Origin: DAOTUB01 sp034437455
GTDB lineage: Bacteria > Chloroflexota > Anaerolineae > B4-G1
Direction: 5' to 3'
NCBI GenBank assembly: GCA_034437455.1
Contig: DAOTUB010000293.1
Span: forward strand, 1 to 14,697
DNA length: 14,697 nucleotides
Under the pieces are notes generated by a model, which did not search any database, had not been told where the DNA came from, and was given only the letters and a program-made list of their open reading frames with translations. The translations under genes and the position numbers were made by a program. Shown in pieces: positions 1-6,742 of the stretch. Position 1 is the first letter of the stretch; each line of letters begins with the position of its first letter.

Positions 1-88
1 TAGCGAGTTATGCGGTACTGCTTTATTTCCAATCTCCCGACCCGCCAGTGGCCTGGATTCCATAGAGTTAGGAACATAACCTCATAAA

Positions 89-334
89 TTCGCATATCCT
101 ATTACGCTTCGCGAACCCCGCCAGCCGCCGCCCTCCCTCCGTTCGCCCCCCGTTCCAGTCCAGCCGCCAGGCTGGTTTTACATTGTTTTTTCTTTGTCCT
201 CCACTGGGGTCACATTGGGATCGCGATGGAAAACAATGAAAAAACAATGCAGAACAATGAAAAACGGGCCGGAAAGGGGAAAAGCGCGCGGCGCGAGGGG
301 GGGGGCGTTCGGAGAGCGTGATAGGATATGCGAA
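89..334. repeat. Fold-back element with nested inverted repeats
   Basis: An outer inverted repeat pairs 89-107 with 316-334 at 18 of 19 positions (core ATAGGATATGCGAA, perfect over 14 bases). An inner perfect 12-base repeat pairs 181-192 with 238-249 (CATTGTTTTTTC / GAAAAAACAATG) and continues imperfectly outward. Arm lengths between the repeats are similar (73 and 66 bases), so the 246-base stretch could fold into one long imperfect hairpin. The right arm stops just before the recombinase remnant at 341. No target-site duplication is visible and no protein is encoded. It may be a MITE-like element, a decayed recombination site, or an intergenic fold-back sequence. Confidence 0.5.
231..259 (+). 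repeat. Three helically spaced AACAATG repeats
   Basis: AACAATG occurs at 232, 243 and 253, a spacing of 11 and 10 bases, so all copies fall on the same face of the helix. The middle copy is also the right arm of the inner inverted repeat that pairs with 181-192. This could be a small binding-site array or chance in an A-rich tract. Confidence 0.3.
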
Positions 335-340
335 GGGGGA

Positions 341-571
341 ACGGGTAGACGGCGCCAGAGCGACGATCTTTGGCAGGTGGCCACCCTGGCAGAACAGCGC
401 CAGATCGCACACACCCTGCTCGATGCCATCTACCTGGACGTGGACCACAGACCGGTAGTGGCCATCGTGCCCAAGACCGAATTTGCGCCGTTCTCTGAGC
501 TGGCGGCTGAGGGTTTGATAGATACGATCGCCGGCGACACGGCCATCTTGCCCCCTGGGAACCAGGAATAA
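341..571 (+). pseudogene. C-terminal remnant of a serine-type site-specific recombinase
   Basis: The reading frame ending at TAA 569-571 encodes a tail of about 75 residues containing LAEQRQIAHTLLDAIYLDVD, then VVAIVPKTEFAPF and ELAAEGLID. From memory, this resembles the C-terminal end of large serine recombinases, in which a short helix is followed by a strand reading 'VVAI-P-P-F-PL'. No catalytic N-terminal domain or DNA-binding recombinase domain is present. Upstream the frame runs into low-complexity GC-rich sequence and the fold-back element. The ATG-initiated frame from 194 is therefore not a credible intact gene. It is best read as a broken mobility gene marking the island edge. The family call is moderately sure; the 5' boundary is approximate. 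Confidence 0.5.
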
Positions 572-577
572 GGACAT

Positions 578-606
578 TTGCTCGTCTGCAATCGTTGTGA
601 TACAAT
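578..606 (+). promoter_or_regulatory. Possible sigma70-like promoter for the left operon
   Basis: TACAAT at 601-606 matches five of six bases of the -10 consensus. It lies 17 bases after TTGCTC (578-583), a weak -35 element. It lies just after the recombinase remnant and is AT-richer than its surroundings. Transcription from here would pass through the hairpins at 622-652 and 698-737 before the helicase start at 764. The weak -35 makes this tentative. Confidence 0.3.
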
Positions 607-621
607 TCTACCAAAACAAAG

Positions 622-652
622 GCGCCCCGCGACTCTGACAAGCCCGGGGCGC
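622..652 (+). other. Perfect 8-bp stem-loop in the operon leader
   Basis: GCGCCCCG (622-629) pairs perfectly with CGGGGCGC (645-652) across a 15-base loop. No T-run follows, so it is not a classical intrinsic terminator. It could be a leader RNA structure or the residual 3' end of the recombinase transcript. Confidence 0.4.
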
Positions 653-697
653 TGGCCAAGGCGCCGGTCCGCCATGGCACAAGTAATCTACCATGTT

Positions 698-737
698 AGC
701 CCACTGGCGTCAACCGGCCGGCGGGCTTTGCTTTTTG
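698..737 (+). terminator. Terminator-like or attenuator hairpin before the helicase gene
   Basis: AGCCCACTGG (698-707) pairs with CCGGCGGGCT (718-727) with two mismatches. It is followed directly by a T-rich stretch, TTGCTTTTT (728-736). The form is that of an intrinsic terminator on the + strand, yet it ends only 27 bases before the helicase start codon and no promoter is visible in between. It is either the terminator of the decayed recombinase, with read-through supplying the operon, or an attenuator. Confidence 0.4.
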
Positions 738-748
738 CACAACACAAT

Positions 749-753
749 GGAGA
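749..753 (+). promoter_or_regulatory. Ribosome binding site fixing the helicase start
   Basis: GGAGA lies 10 bases before ATG 764. It supports that start over the in-frame upstream ATG candidates, whose 62 extra codons span the leader hairpins and read as non-protein-like sequence. Confidence 0.55.
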
Positions 754-763
754 ACGGCAACCA

Positions 764-3412
764 ATGACTGACCATGCCCTCAACATCCAAGACCTGTGGC
801 GTTCCGCTGACTTCAAACCCAACGAGGCACAAGAGCGCGCTATCCTTCATACTGACGGCCCGCTCTACCTCCCAGCGGGTCCTGGATCCGGCAAGACCCG
901 CGTCCTGCTCTGGCGTACGCTCAACCTTATTGTCTTTCACGACGTTCCGCCCGAGGCCATTTATCTTTCCACTTTCACCGAAAAAGCTGCTCTGCAGCTC
1001 CAGGAGGGCCTTCAGGTCCTATTGGGTCACGTCACGAATATCACTGGCCGTCCCTATGATCTCGCCCAGATGTACATTGGCACCGTTCACTCTCTCTGCC
1101 AACGTATCCTCACCGATCGCCGCTTTTCACCTGGACGCCAGCGCACCCGAGCGCCGCACCTCCTCGACGAACTGGGCCAATACTTTCATCTCTTCCGCCG
1201 CCGCAACTGGGAAGCTCTCACCCGCAGTGTCGGCCTAAATGGCGACGAGGACAATGTCACCGTCTACCGTGTCTTCGATCCCAAATTTCCCTACGACTCC
1301 ACCTCTCGCCACAATGCTGTCACTGCCTGCCGAGACTTTTTCAACCGTCTCTCCGAGGAGTGCATCGACCCCGCTTGCGCCCTTGACCAACTACACGATG
1401 ACGATCTGGATCTGATCTCTCATTTCATCGAGCACGGCTTTGATCTCGATGGCCTCGATGGCTTGGAGCTTCTCTTTCGCCTATACCAACAATACCGCCA
1501 ATCCCTGGTCGAACGTCCGAACGTCCAGTTCACAGACTTTGCCCTCCTGCAGCAGGCCGCCTATGATGTTCTGGAAGATTTCGATGGCTCTGCCCAAGTC
1601 TTTCAGCATGTCATCGTTGACGAGTATCAGGACACCAACACCATCCAGGAGCGCATCTTTTTCCGGCTCGCAGCGGGTCACAAGAACATCTGTGTCGTGG
1701 GTGACGACGACCAAGCCCTCTACCGCTTCCGTGGCGCCACCGTCGAAAACTTTGTCGACTTTCCCAACCGTTGCCGTCGCCAGCTCGGCGTTGAACCACA
1801 CGAGATCCCTCTGACCAGAAACTACCGTTCGCGCCAGGCCATCATTGACTTTTACACCGATTTTATGAAGCAATGCGACTGGAGCAAAGATGGACACGGT
1901 CAATACCGCGTCTCCAAACGCATCCGTGCCCATCGCCAGGACCGCTCCTCGGCCATCGTCGCGTCTACGCCTGATTCGGCTGACAAAGTCTGTGCCCAGG
2001 TCGCTGATCTGGTTCGCCAGCTCATCGACAGCGGCAAAGTGAAAGATCCCAACCAGATTGCTTTCCTGTTCCCGAGCCTAAAGTCCAAAACCGTTGAGCG
2101 CTTCCGCCAGGCCCTTGAGGAGCGTGATCTCCAGGTCTATGCTCCCCGCGCTGGTCGCTTCATCGAGGTGCCGGAAGCCACAGACATGCTCGGCGTGTTT
2201 GCCGACATTTTTGGCATCCCACCCGCGCATCCTAACGCTCGTGGTGAGTATGGTGAGTTCTGCGAGTGGATGCGCCATACCCGGCGCCGCGGCCGAGAGC
2301 TTGTTGCCGCCGACCCGGCCCTCGCCGCCTACGTCCACGACCGCCAACAAGAGATCGAAACCCTTCTGTCCGACCTGGACGTGCTTACCCAAGTCATGCG
2401 CCGCCACCGCTGGGACCTTGCTGACCCCTACGACGTCGATACGATGAAACGAGCGCTCTCGTCAGCCGCCGGCCTCTCTGCCAACGCCCAACGCGCTATC
2501 GCCAGCCGTCACTTGGATCAGACTGTCCGCCAACGCATCCAGGAGGGCAATCCATTGCCTCTGCGCTACGTCATCCGCCGTGCCACCTCCACAGACTGGA
2601 CCGTCCTGGACATCTTTCATCGTCTCTGTGGCTTCCAGCATTTCAAGGCCATGATCGACCTGGCCCAAGGTGGTCGCGACGAGGGACCCATCTTTAATCT
2701 GGCACTGCTCAGCCAATACCTGTCCCGCTTTGTGGACGAATACACTGCCATCGTCACCGCCGAGGTCCTCCAAGACGGGCTTTTCAAAAACCTTTTCTTT
2801 ATGTCATTCCTCTTTGCCCTTTACCGTCTTGGCGAATCCGAGTACGAAGATACCGAGGACCCTTTCCCAAAAGGTCGCATCCCTTTTATTACCATCCACC
2901 AGTCCAAGGGACTCGAATTTCCCATCGTCGTGCTTGGCAACCCGCGCAAACAGAACCGTGGTCCTCAGACCAACGAGTTACTCGTCCGCCCTTTCTTGAA
3001 TCGTGAACCCGGCGAGCCCCTCGATCGTCTGGCTGAATTCGACATCATGCGTATGTTTTACGTCGCCCTCTCTCGCGCCAAAAATTTGCTTATCATTCCC
3101 TATTACAAGGCCCGAGGACAGTACATCGACAAAAAGTTTCGTAAACTTCTTGATAGGGACTTTCCGAGCATTCCCGACCTCGACCTCGACACCATCCCCA
3201 CCGCTACCATCGAGGAGGATGACCTCCCGCGTGCCTATTCATACACTGCCGACTATTTGCTCTACAATCGCTGCCCACGTCAGTATATGCTCTTTCGCAA
3301 GTACGGCATTGTCCCGGCCCGAACCCAGATGATGTTCTTTGGTAGTCTCGTTCACCGGACCCTTGAGGACCTGCACAACTATCTTATTGCCCAGAAGGAG
3401 AACGCGCAATGA
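764..3412 (+). CDS. UvrD/AddA-type superfamily 1 helicase with the first part of a RecB/Cas4-like nuclease domain
   Basis: An 882-residue ATP-dependent DNA helicase. Visible SF1A motifs are the Walker A GPGSGKT at residues 39-45 (Lys44), motif II VDEYQD with Asp286-Glu287, motif III GDDDQALYRFRGA around 313-325, motif V TIHQSKGLEF at 710-719, and motif VI VALSRAK with Arg771. The N-terminal F-NEAQ-A Q-motif region is also present. After the helicase core comes YNRCPRQY (Cys837) and FGSLVHRTLE (His864). In AddB/Cas4-type nucleases these are the first cluster cysteine and first helix of the PD-(D/E)XK domain. The gene stops there, and the next gene, overlapping by ATGA, supplies the catalytic remainder. 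The start at ATG 764 is chosen for its Shine-Dalgarno. The likely role is unwinding DNA for degradation as part of a restriction or defence complex. No AddB- or RecC-like partner is present. The helicase family call is very secure; the role is inferred. Confidence 0.93.
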   Translation: MTDHALNIQDLWRSADFKPNEAQERAILHTDGPLYLPAGPGSGKTRVLLWRTLNLIVFHDVPPEAIYLSTFTEKAALQLQEGLQVLLGHVTNITGRPYDLAQMYIGTVHSLCQRILTDRRFSPGRQRTRAPHLLDELGQYFHLFRRRNWEALTRSVGLNGDEDNVTVYRVFDPKFPYDSTSRHNAVTACRDFFNRLSEECIDPACALDQLHDDDLDLISHFIEHGFDLDGLDGLELLFRLYQQYRQSLVERPNVQFTDFALLQQAAYDVLEDFDGSAQVFQHVIVDEYQDTNTIQERIFFRLAAGHKNICVVGDDDQALYRFRGATVENFVDFPNRCRRQLGVEPHEIPLTRNYRSRQAIIDFYTDFMKQCDWSKDGHGQYRVSKRIRAHRQDRSSAIVASTPDSADKVCAQVADLVRQLIDSGKVKDPNQIAFLFPSLKSKTVERFRQALEERDLQVYAPRAGRFIEVPEATDMLGVFADIFGIPPAHPNARGEYGEFCEWMRHTRRRGRELVAADPALAAYVHDRQQEIETLLSDLDVLTQVMRRHRWDLADPYDVDTMKRALSSAAGLSANAQRAIASRHLDQTVRQRIQEGNPLPLRYVIRRATSTDWTVLDIFHRLCGFQHFKAMIDLAQGGRDEGPIFNLALLSQYLSRFVDEYTAIVTAEVLQDGLFKNLFFMSFLFALYRLGESEYEDTEDPFPKGRIPFITIHQSKGLEFPIVVLGNPRKQNRGPQTNELLVRPFLNREPGEPLDRLAEFDIMRMFYVALSRAKNLLIIPYYKARGQYIDKKFRKLLDRDFPSIPDLDLDTIPTATIEEDDLPRAYSYTADYLLYNRCPRQYMLFRKYGIVPARTQMMFFGSLVHRTLEDLHNYLIAQKENAQ
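3395..3400 (+). promoter_or_regulatory. Ribosome binding site for the nuclease gene, inside the helicase gene
   Basis: AAGGAG lies 8 bases before ATG 3409, within the last codons of the helicase gene. A consensus Shine-Dalgarno at ideal distance argues that the split between the two genes is a real translation re-initiation point, not only a sequencing frameshift. Confidence 0.65.
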
Positions 3413-4266
3413 CTGAACACGATGCTGCTGAAGTAGAGCAATTTATCCGAGAGGCCTTTGAAGAGAACTATGAGGCCCTCCGCCTAGAGACCGCCCGCCC
3501 CCTCTCCCCTGCCGGTCGCAAAGCGGCTCTACGCCAGGCCTTTCTCTATTGGCGCAAGATGCGCGATGTGGCCGAGCGCATCACCGACACAGAGGTGCGT
3601 CTCACGTTGCCTAACCAAACTTCGCCGGCCGGCCACCAATTCTCGATCCACGGCGTCGTTGACATCGTGCGTGACGACGACCGCACCATTATGTACGACA
3701 TCAAGACCCACGACCCCGAGTACGTCCGCGCGCATCTTGGCTTCTACACCGACCAACTCAACGTCTATGCTCATATTTGGTGTGAGCTGCGTGGCGAACC
3801 GCTTGACGAAGCCGGCATCATTGGCACCCGTCTACCCCCTCAGATCCACCGCGCCCTCGATTCCGGTAACGAGCGACAACTCGAGTACGCTATGCAGAGA
3901 TGGGAACCCTTGGTCCCCATCCCCTTCGACCAGGATCAAGTCCAACAGACTATCGAAGAGTTCGGCACCACCGTCGATGCCATCGAGGAGCACCAATTTG
4001 CCCCGGTTGACCCGAGCCGCCTGCGCCAAATCGTTTATCGCAACGAGACCTTTGCCTTTCGCAACTGCCGCCAGTGTGACGCCCGCTTTTCTTGCGACTC
4101 TTACCGCGCTTACATGCGCGATACCCAGCCCCGCGACGAGCGCCGCTACTGGCGCTATTTTGATGACTATGGCCTTGAAGACGATCGTGAGTTTTGGCAA
4201 AGTGCCAATCTTGAAACCGGTCCCACCGCCGAAGAACTGTCCGCCGATTTTGATAGAGGGAGATAG
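3409..4266 (+). CDS. PD-(D/E)XK exonuclease, C-terminal catalytic part with three iron-sulfur cysteines
   Basis: A 285-residue protein of the RecB/Cas4/AddB nuclease superfamily (PDDEXK_1-like). The metal-binding core is visible: Asp85 in GVVDIVRD, then Asp97 and Lys99 in YDIKT, followed by the QLNVY motif (Gln116-Tyr120) that follows lysine in RecB-type nucleases. Near the C terminus Cys220, Cys223 and Cys229 form C-X2-C-X5-C, the second half of the 4Fe-4S signature of AddB and Cas4. The first cysteine expected N-terminally is absent here but sits at Cys837 of the preceding helicase. The start codon overlaps the helicase stop as ATGA, with AAGGAG upstream, so translation is coupled. The protein probably works in complex with the helicase as a processive end-degrading nuclease. 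The family call is secure; dependence on the helicase fragment is inference. Confidence 0.85.
   Translation: MTEHDAAEVEQFIREAFEENYEALRLETARPLSPAGRKAALRQAFLYWRKMRDVAERITDTEVRLTLPNQTSPAGHQFSIHGVVDIVRDDDRTIMYDIKTHDPEYVRAHLGFYTDQLNVYAHIWCELRGEPLDEAGIIGTRLPPQIHRALDSGNERQLEYAMQRWEPLVPIPFDQDQVQQTIEEFGTTVDAIEEHQFAPVDPSRLRQIVYRNETFAFRNCRQCDARFSCDSYRAYMRDTQPRDERRYWRYFDDYGLEDDREFWQSANLETGPTAEELSADFDRGR
4257..4262 (+). promoter_or_regulatory. Ribosome binding site for mod
   Basis: AGGGAG lies 7 bases before ATG 4270 and overlaps the end of the nuclease gene, supporting the assigned start and coupled translation. Confidence 0.6.
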
Positions 4267-4269
4267 ACT

Positions 4270-6216
4270 ATGCCTGTCCGAAAACTTCGCCCATCCTTTA
4301 CCTTTGACCAAGACCGCCTCGACCAACTTTGCGCCATCGTTCCCGAGGCTTTTGCCGATGGCAAGATCAACTGGGAGGTTCTCAAAGAGGCTCTCGGTGA
4401 ACATCTGGAAGACGAGGACGCCGAACACTTTGGCCTCTTTTGGCCCGGCAAGCGTGAGGCCCGTCGCCTGGCTAGCCGTCCTAGCAAGGGCACATTGGTA
4501 CCCCAGCCGGGTTTGGGGGTAAAAGAGGAGCATACCCGCAACCTCTTTATTGAGGGAGACAACCTGGAGGTGCTGAAACTGCTGCTCAAAAGTTACGCCG
4601 GGCGCGTCAAAATGATCTATATTGATCCGCCCTACAACACCGGCAACGACTTTATTTACCCCGACGACTATAGCGAACCGCTGGATGCTTACCTGCGGCG
4701 CACCGGGCAGGCTGACGAAGCTGGGCAACTGCTCACTACCAACACCCACACCAGTGGCCGCTTTCATTCCGACTGGCTCAGTATGATGTACCCGCGTTTG
4801 CTACTAGCCCGCCAGCTGCTACGGGAGGATGGCGTGGTTTTTGTGAGCATTGATGACAATGAGATGCATAATTTGCGTGAAATGATGAACGAACTGTTCG
4901 GAGAGGAGAATTTTATTGCTCAATTTGTGATTCAAAGTAATCCACGAGGTTCTCAGTCTATAAAGCAAGTAGCAAATGTGCATGAGTATCTGGTAGTGTT
5001 CACCAGAAACAGTAGTTACTTTGAAATGCCGGGCTTTGGGCTGGATGAGTCGATGCGAGCAGGATACAAATATACTCACAACGACGGTAGAAATTATCGT
5101 CTCCTTGGACTTAGGCAAAGAGGGGGAGCTTGGAGACGAGAGGATCGGCCTTCTCTGTTTTTTCCAATATGGGTGGATCCCTCATCCGGTCATGTAGCTC
5201 TAGAGAAGAACGATAACTTCACCATCGAAGTATGGCCGATAAAGCCAACCACTGGGGAGGATGGAAGCTGGAGATGGAGTAAGCGCAAAGTCCAAAAAAA
5301 TAGTGAATTGCTAATAGGTAGGCAAATCAACAGAGCCGGAGAGGACAATGCCTGGGATATATATCAAATGGACTTCCTCCAGCAACCTGACGGAAAAGAA
5401 CGGAGAACCAAAGCGAAAACAATCTGGATGGACAAAGAACTAAACTACCAGAACGGTCGCACCGAGCTCAAAGAGCTGTTTAATGGACAGGACGTTTTTG
5501 ATTTTCCTACTCCGACATTCTTGATTAAACAAATACTCAGAACTCTCAAGAACGATGATGGAGACATCATTCTAGATTTTTTTGCAGGATCAGGTACAGC
5601 GGCCCACGCGGTGCTGGATCTTAGTCGTAGGGATGAGGTCAAGCGGCAGTTTGTCTTGGTACAGCTTCCAGAGCCGACTCCAGAAAATTCCCTTGCCAGA
5701 GAAGCTGGTTATCAGAACATCGCCGACATCGGACGCGAACGCATCCGTCGCGTCATTGACCAAATCAAGGCCGAGACTAAAGGCCAACTTGACCTATACC
5801 CAGACGAAGACCTCGGCTTCAAATCCTACCGCCTTGATCGCTCCAACTTCAAAGAATGGCAGGACTACGAGGGTGACGACACCAGTCGGCTCGCTACTCT
5901 CTTTGACCGCTTCGAGTCTTCCCTCGTCGCAGACTGGCAGCCCGAAGCGCTTCTCAGCGAGATCCTTCTCATTGAAGGCTTTCCCCTGGACAGTCGCGTC
6001 GAGCTACAGGACCACTTTGCCGCCAACCAGATCCACTTGGTCACATCCGACTTTCACCAGCACCGTCTTTTCGTCTGCCTCGACGACACCGTCGTGCCAG
6101 AGACCGTCGCCCAGCTTGACCTTCAGGACCAAGACGTCTTTGTCTGTCTCGACACCGCCCTCACCGACGAGATCAAGGTGCGCCTGTCTGACACCGGCAA
6201 CATACACGTCATCTGA
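4270..6216 (+). CDS. mod: Type III restriction-modification DNA methyltransferase, Mod subunit
   Basis: A 648-residue beta-class adenine-N6 methyltransferase that would read the target sequence and modify it using S-adenosylmethionine. It also forms the recognition subunit of the type III restriction complex with Res. The motif order is that of the beta class: catalytic DPPYNTG (Asp119-Tyr122), then a long target-recognition region (about 123-435), then the AdoMet-binding motif DFFAGSGT (Phe438-Thr443). The N-terminal segment with FGLFWPGK and FIEGDNLEVLKLL, and the acidic C-terminal domain (about 480-648), are typical of Mod. Length fits the family. Codons about 196-477 (4855-5700) are conspicuously AT-rich (37-40% GC in two counted lines, against 55-58% on either side). 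The recognition region was therefore probably exchanged by recombination. No simple-sequence repeat for phase variation was seen. Confidence 0.95.
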   Translation: MPVRKLRPSFTFDQDRLDQLCAIVPEAFADGKINWEVLKEALGEHLEDEDAEHFGLFWPGKREARRLASRPSKGTLVPQPGLGVKEEHTRNLFIEGDNLEVLKLLLKSYAGRVKMIYIDPPYNTGNDFIYPDDYSEPLDAYLRRTGQADEAGQLLTTNTHTSGRFHSDWLSMMYPRLLLARQLLREDGVVFVSIDDNEMHNLREMMNELFGEENFIAQFVIQSNPRGSQSIKQVANVHEYLVVFTRNSSYFEMPGFGLDESMRAGYKYTHNDGRNYRLLGLRQRGGAWRREDRPSLFFPIWVDPSSGHVALEKNDNFTIEVWPIKPTTGEDGSWRWSKRKVQKNSELLIGRQINRAGEDNAWDIYQMDFLQQPDGKERRTKAKTIWMDKELNYQNGRTELKELFNGQDVFDFPTPTFLIKQILRTLKNDDGDIILDFFAGSGTAAHAVLDLSRRDEVKRQFVLVQLPEPTPENSLAREAGYQNIADIGRERIRRVIDQIKAETKGQLDLYPDEDLGFKSYRLDRSNFKEWQDYEGDDTSRLATLFDRFESSLVADWQPEALLSEILLIEGFPLDSRVELQDHFAANQIHLVTSDFHQHRLFVCLDDTVVPETVAQLDLQDQDVFVCLDTALTDEIKVRLSDTGNIHVI

Positions 6217-6260
6217 TGGAGCCAGGCTACCGCGCTATGGCCAAGAGGAAAAAACGTTGA
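6216..6260 (+). other. 14-codon mini-ORF bridging mod and the small membrane protein gene
   Basis: ATG 6216 overlaps the mod stop as TGATG and reads MEPGYRAMAKRKKR before TGA 6258-6260. That stop overlaps the TTG start of the next gene as TTGA. It could be a translational relay. It could also be the real N terminus of the next protein, joined by slippage at the A6 run (6249-6254), which would place basic residues in front of the membrane segment. Either reading is tentative. Confidence 0.3.
6243..6250 (+). promoter_or_regulatory. Ribosome binding site for the TTG-started small protein
   Basis: AAGAGGAA lies 6 bases before TTG 6257. It supports that unusual start codon, as no ATG or GTG in this frame lies near the intergenic region. 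Confidence 0.45.
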
Positions 6261-6742
6261 GATCAAAAAGCCTCATTCTCACACTGGTCGCAATTCTTAT
6301 CCTGATCATACTCGTCTCGTGGGGGAGTTCGACCGTTGCCCAAACGCCCACGGTTACGCCCACATCTTTGCCCACACCATCTCCTACTCCCAACCTTGAA
6401 GATAGCATCCTCGACTTTGCCCAGAAGCTTGGTCTGGTCACCCTCCATCAGGCGCTTTCCACGTTAGCCCCGCCTCCCGAGGATGCCTCTTCCGAAGATT
6501 TTCATGTCTTTGCGGAAGGTCTCCAAAAAATCCTGGTCGAGCATCGCCACATCGGCCAAGACTGGCATTTTATCGAGGCACAACCCCAAAGTTTGGAGAG
6601 CTACTTCTATACCACCGGACTTCTCGTCCAGTGCCTTGAACTCGCCGTCGTCACCGACCGCGCCGCCATCGAAAATCGCCTTCTCCTGCCTCCCGGTTGG
6701 GACGAGGGACAGGTAGCATCAAACAAGGAGCAGACACCGTGA
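6257..6742 (+). CDS. Small membrane-anchored or secreted protein with Thr/Pro linker, between mod and res
   Basis: A 161-residue protein starting at TTG 6257. Residues 6-22 are a strongly hydrophobic segment (LILTLVAILILIILVSW) after a short basic N terminus. A plausible signal-peptidase site follows at TVA-Q (28/29). A linker rich in Thr and Pro (residues 30-46) comes next, then a compact, mostly helical domain of about 115 residues. Its ending, YTTGLLVQCLELAVVTDRAA followed by a leucine-rich LLLPPG, resembles the C-terminal helical segment I recall from bacterial NACHT-domain proteins ('LLVDCLNS...VSREVR..IE..LLLP'); this is from memory and unverified. The gene overlaps res by four bases (GTGA), so it is a true operon member. 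A membrane protein between type III Mod and Res is not usual. Its function is unknown; a sensing or anchoring role is only a guess. Confidence 0.7.
   Translation: MRSKSLILTLVAILILIILVSWGSSTVAQTPTVTPTSLPTPSPTPNLEDSILDFAQKLGLVTLHQALSTLAPPPEDASSEDFHVFAEGLQKILVEHRHIGQDWHFIEAQPQSLESYFYTTGLLVQCLELAVVTDRAAIENRLLLPPGWDEGQVASNKEQTP
6725..6730 (+). promoter_or_regulatory. Ribosome binding site fixing the GTG start of res
   Basis: AAGGAG lies 8 bases before GTG 6739. It decides in favour of this start over the in-frame ATG at 6697, which has no comparable signal and lies inside the preceding gene. Confidence 0.6.

Noticed and set aside
1..88. Left edge sequence as part of a gene
   Set aside because: No frame with coding character, RNA gene or strong signal seen in these 88 bases.
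194..340. Intact gene from ATG 194 to 571
   Set aside because: The first half is basic low-complexity sequence lying inside the fold-back repeats; only the last part from about 341 looks like a recombinase tail.
578..763. N-terminal extension of the helicase by 62 codons from an in-frame ATG at 578
   Set aside because: It spans two GC-rich hairpins, its translation is not protein-like, and ATG 764 has a Shine-Dalgarno and begins directly at the helicase N terminus.
3832..4767. 311-codon minus-strand frame across the nuclease/mod junction
   Set aside because: It overlaps two well-supported genes and shows the hydrophobic low-complexity pattern of a complement frame.
4270..6216. Phase-variable mod gene
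   Set aside because: No homopolymer or short tandem repeat tract of the kind that switches type III mod genes was found in the gene.
6697..6738. Upstream ATG start for res
   Set aside because: It lies inside the small protein gene with no good ribosome binding site, while GTG 6739 has AAGGAG at 8 bases and a GTGA overlap.
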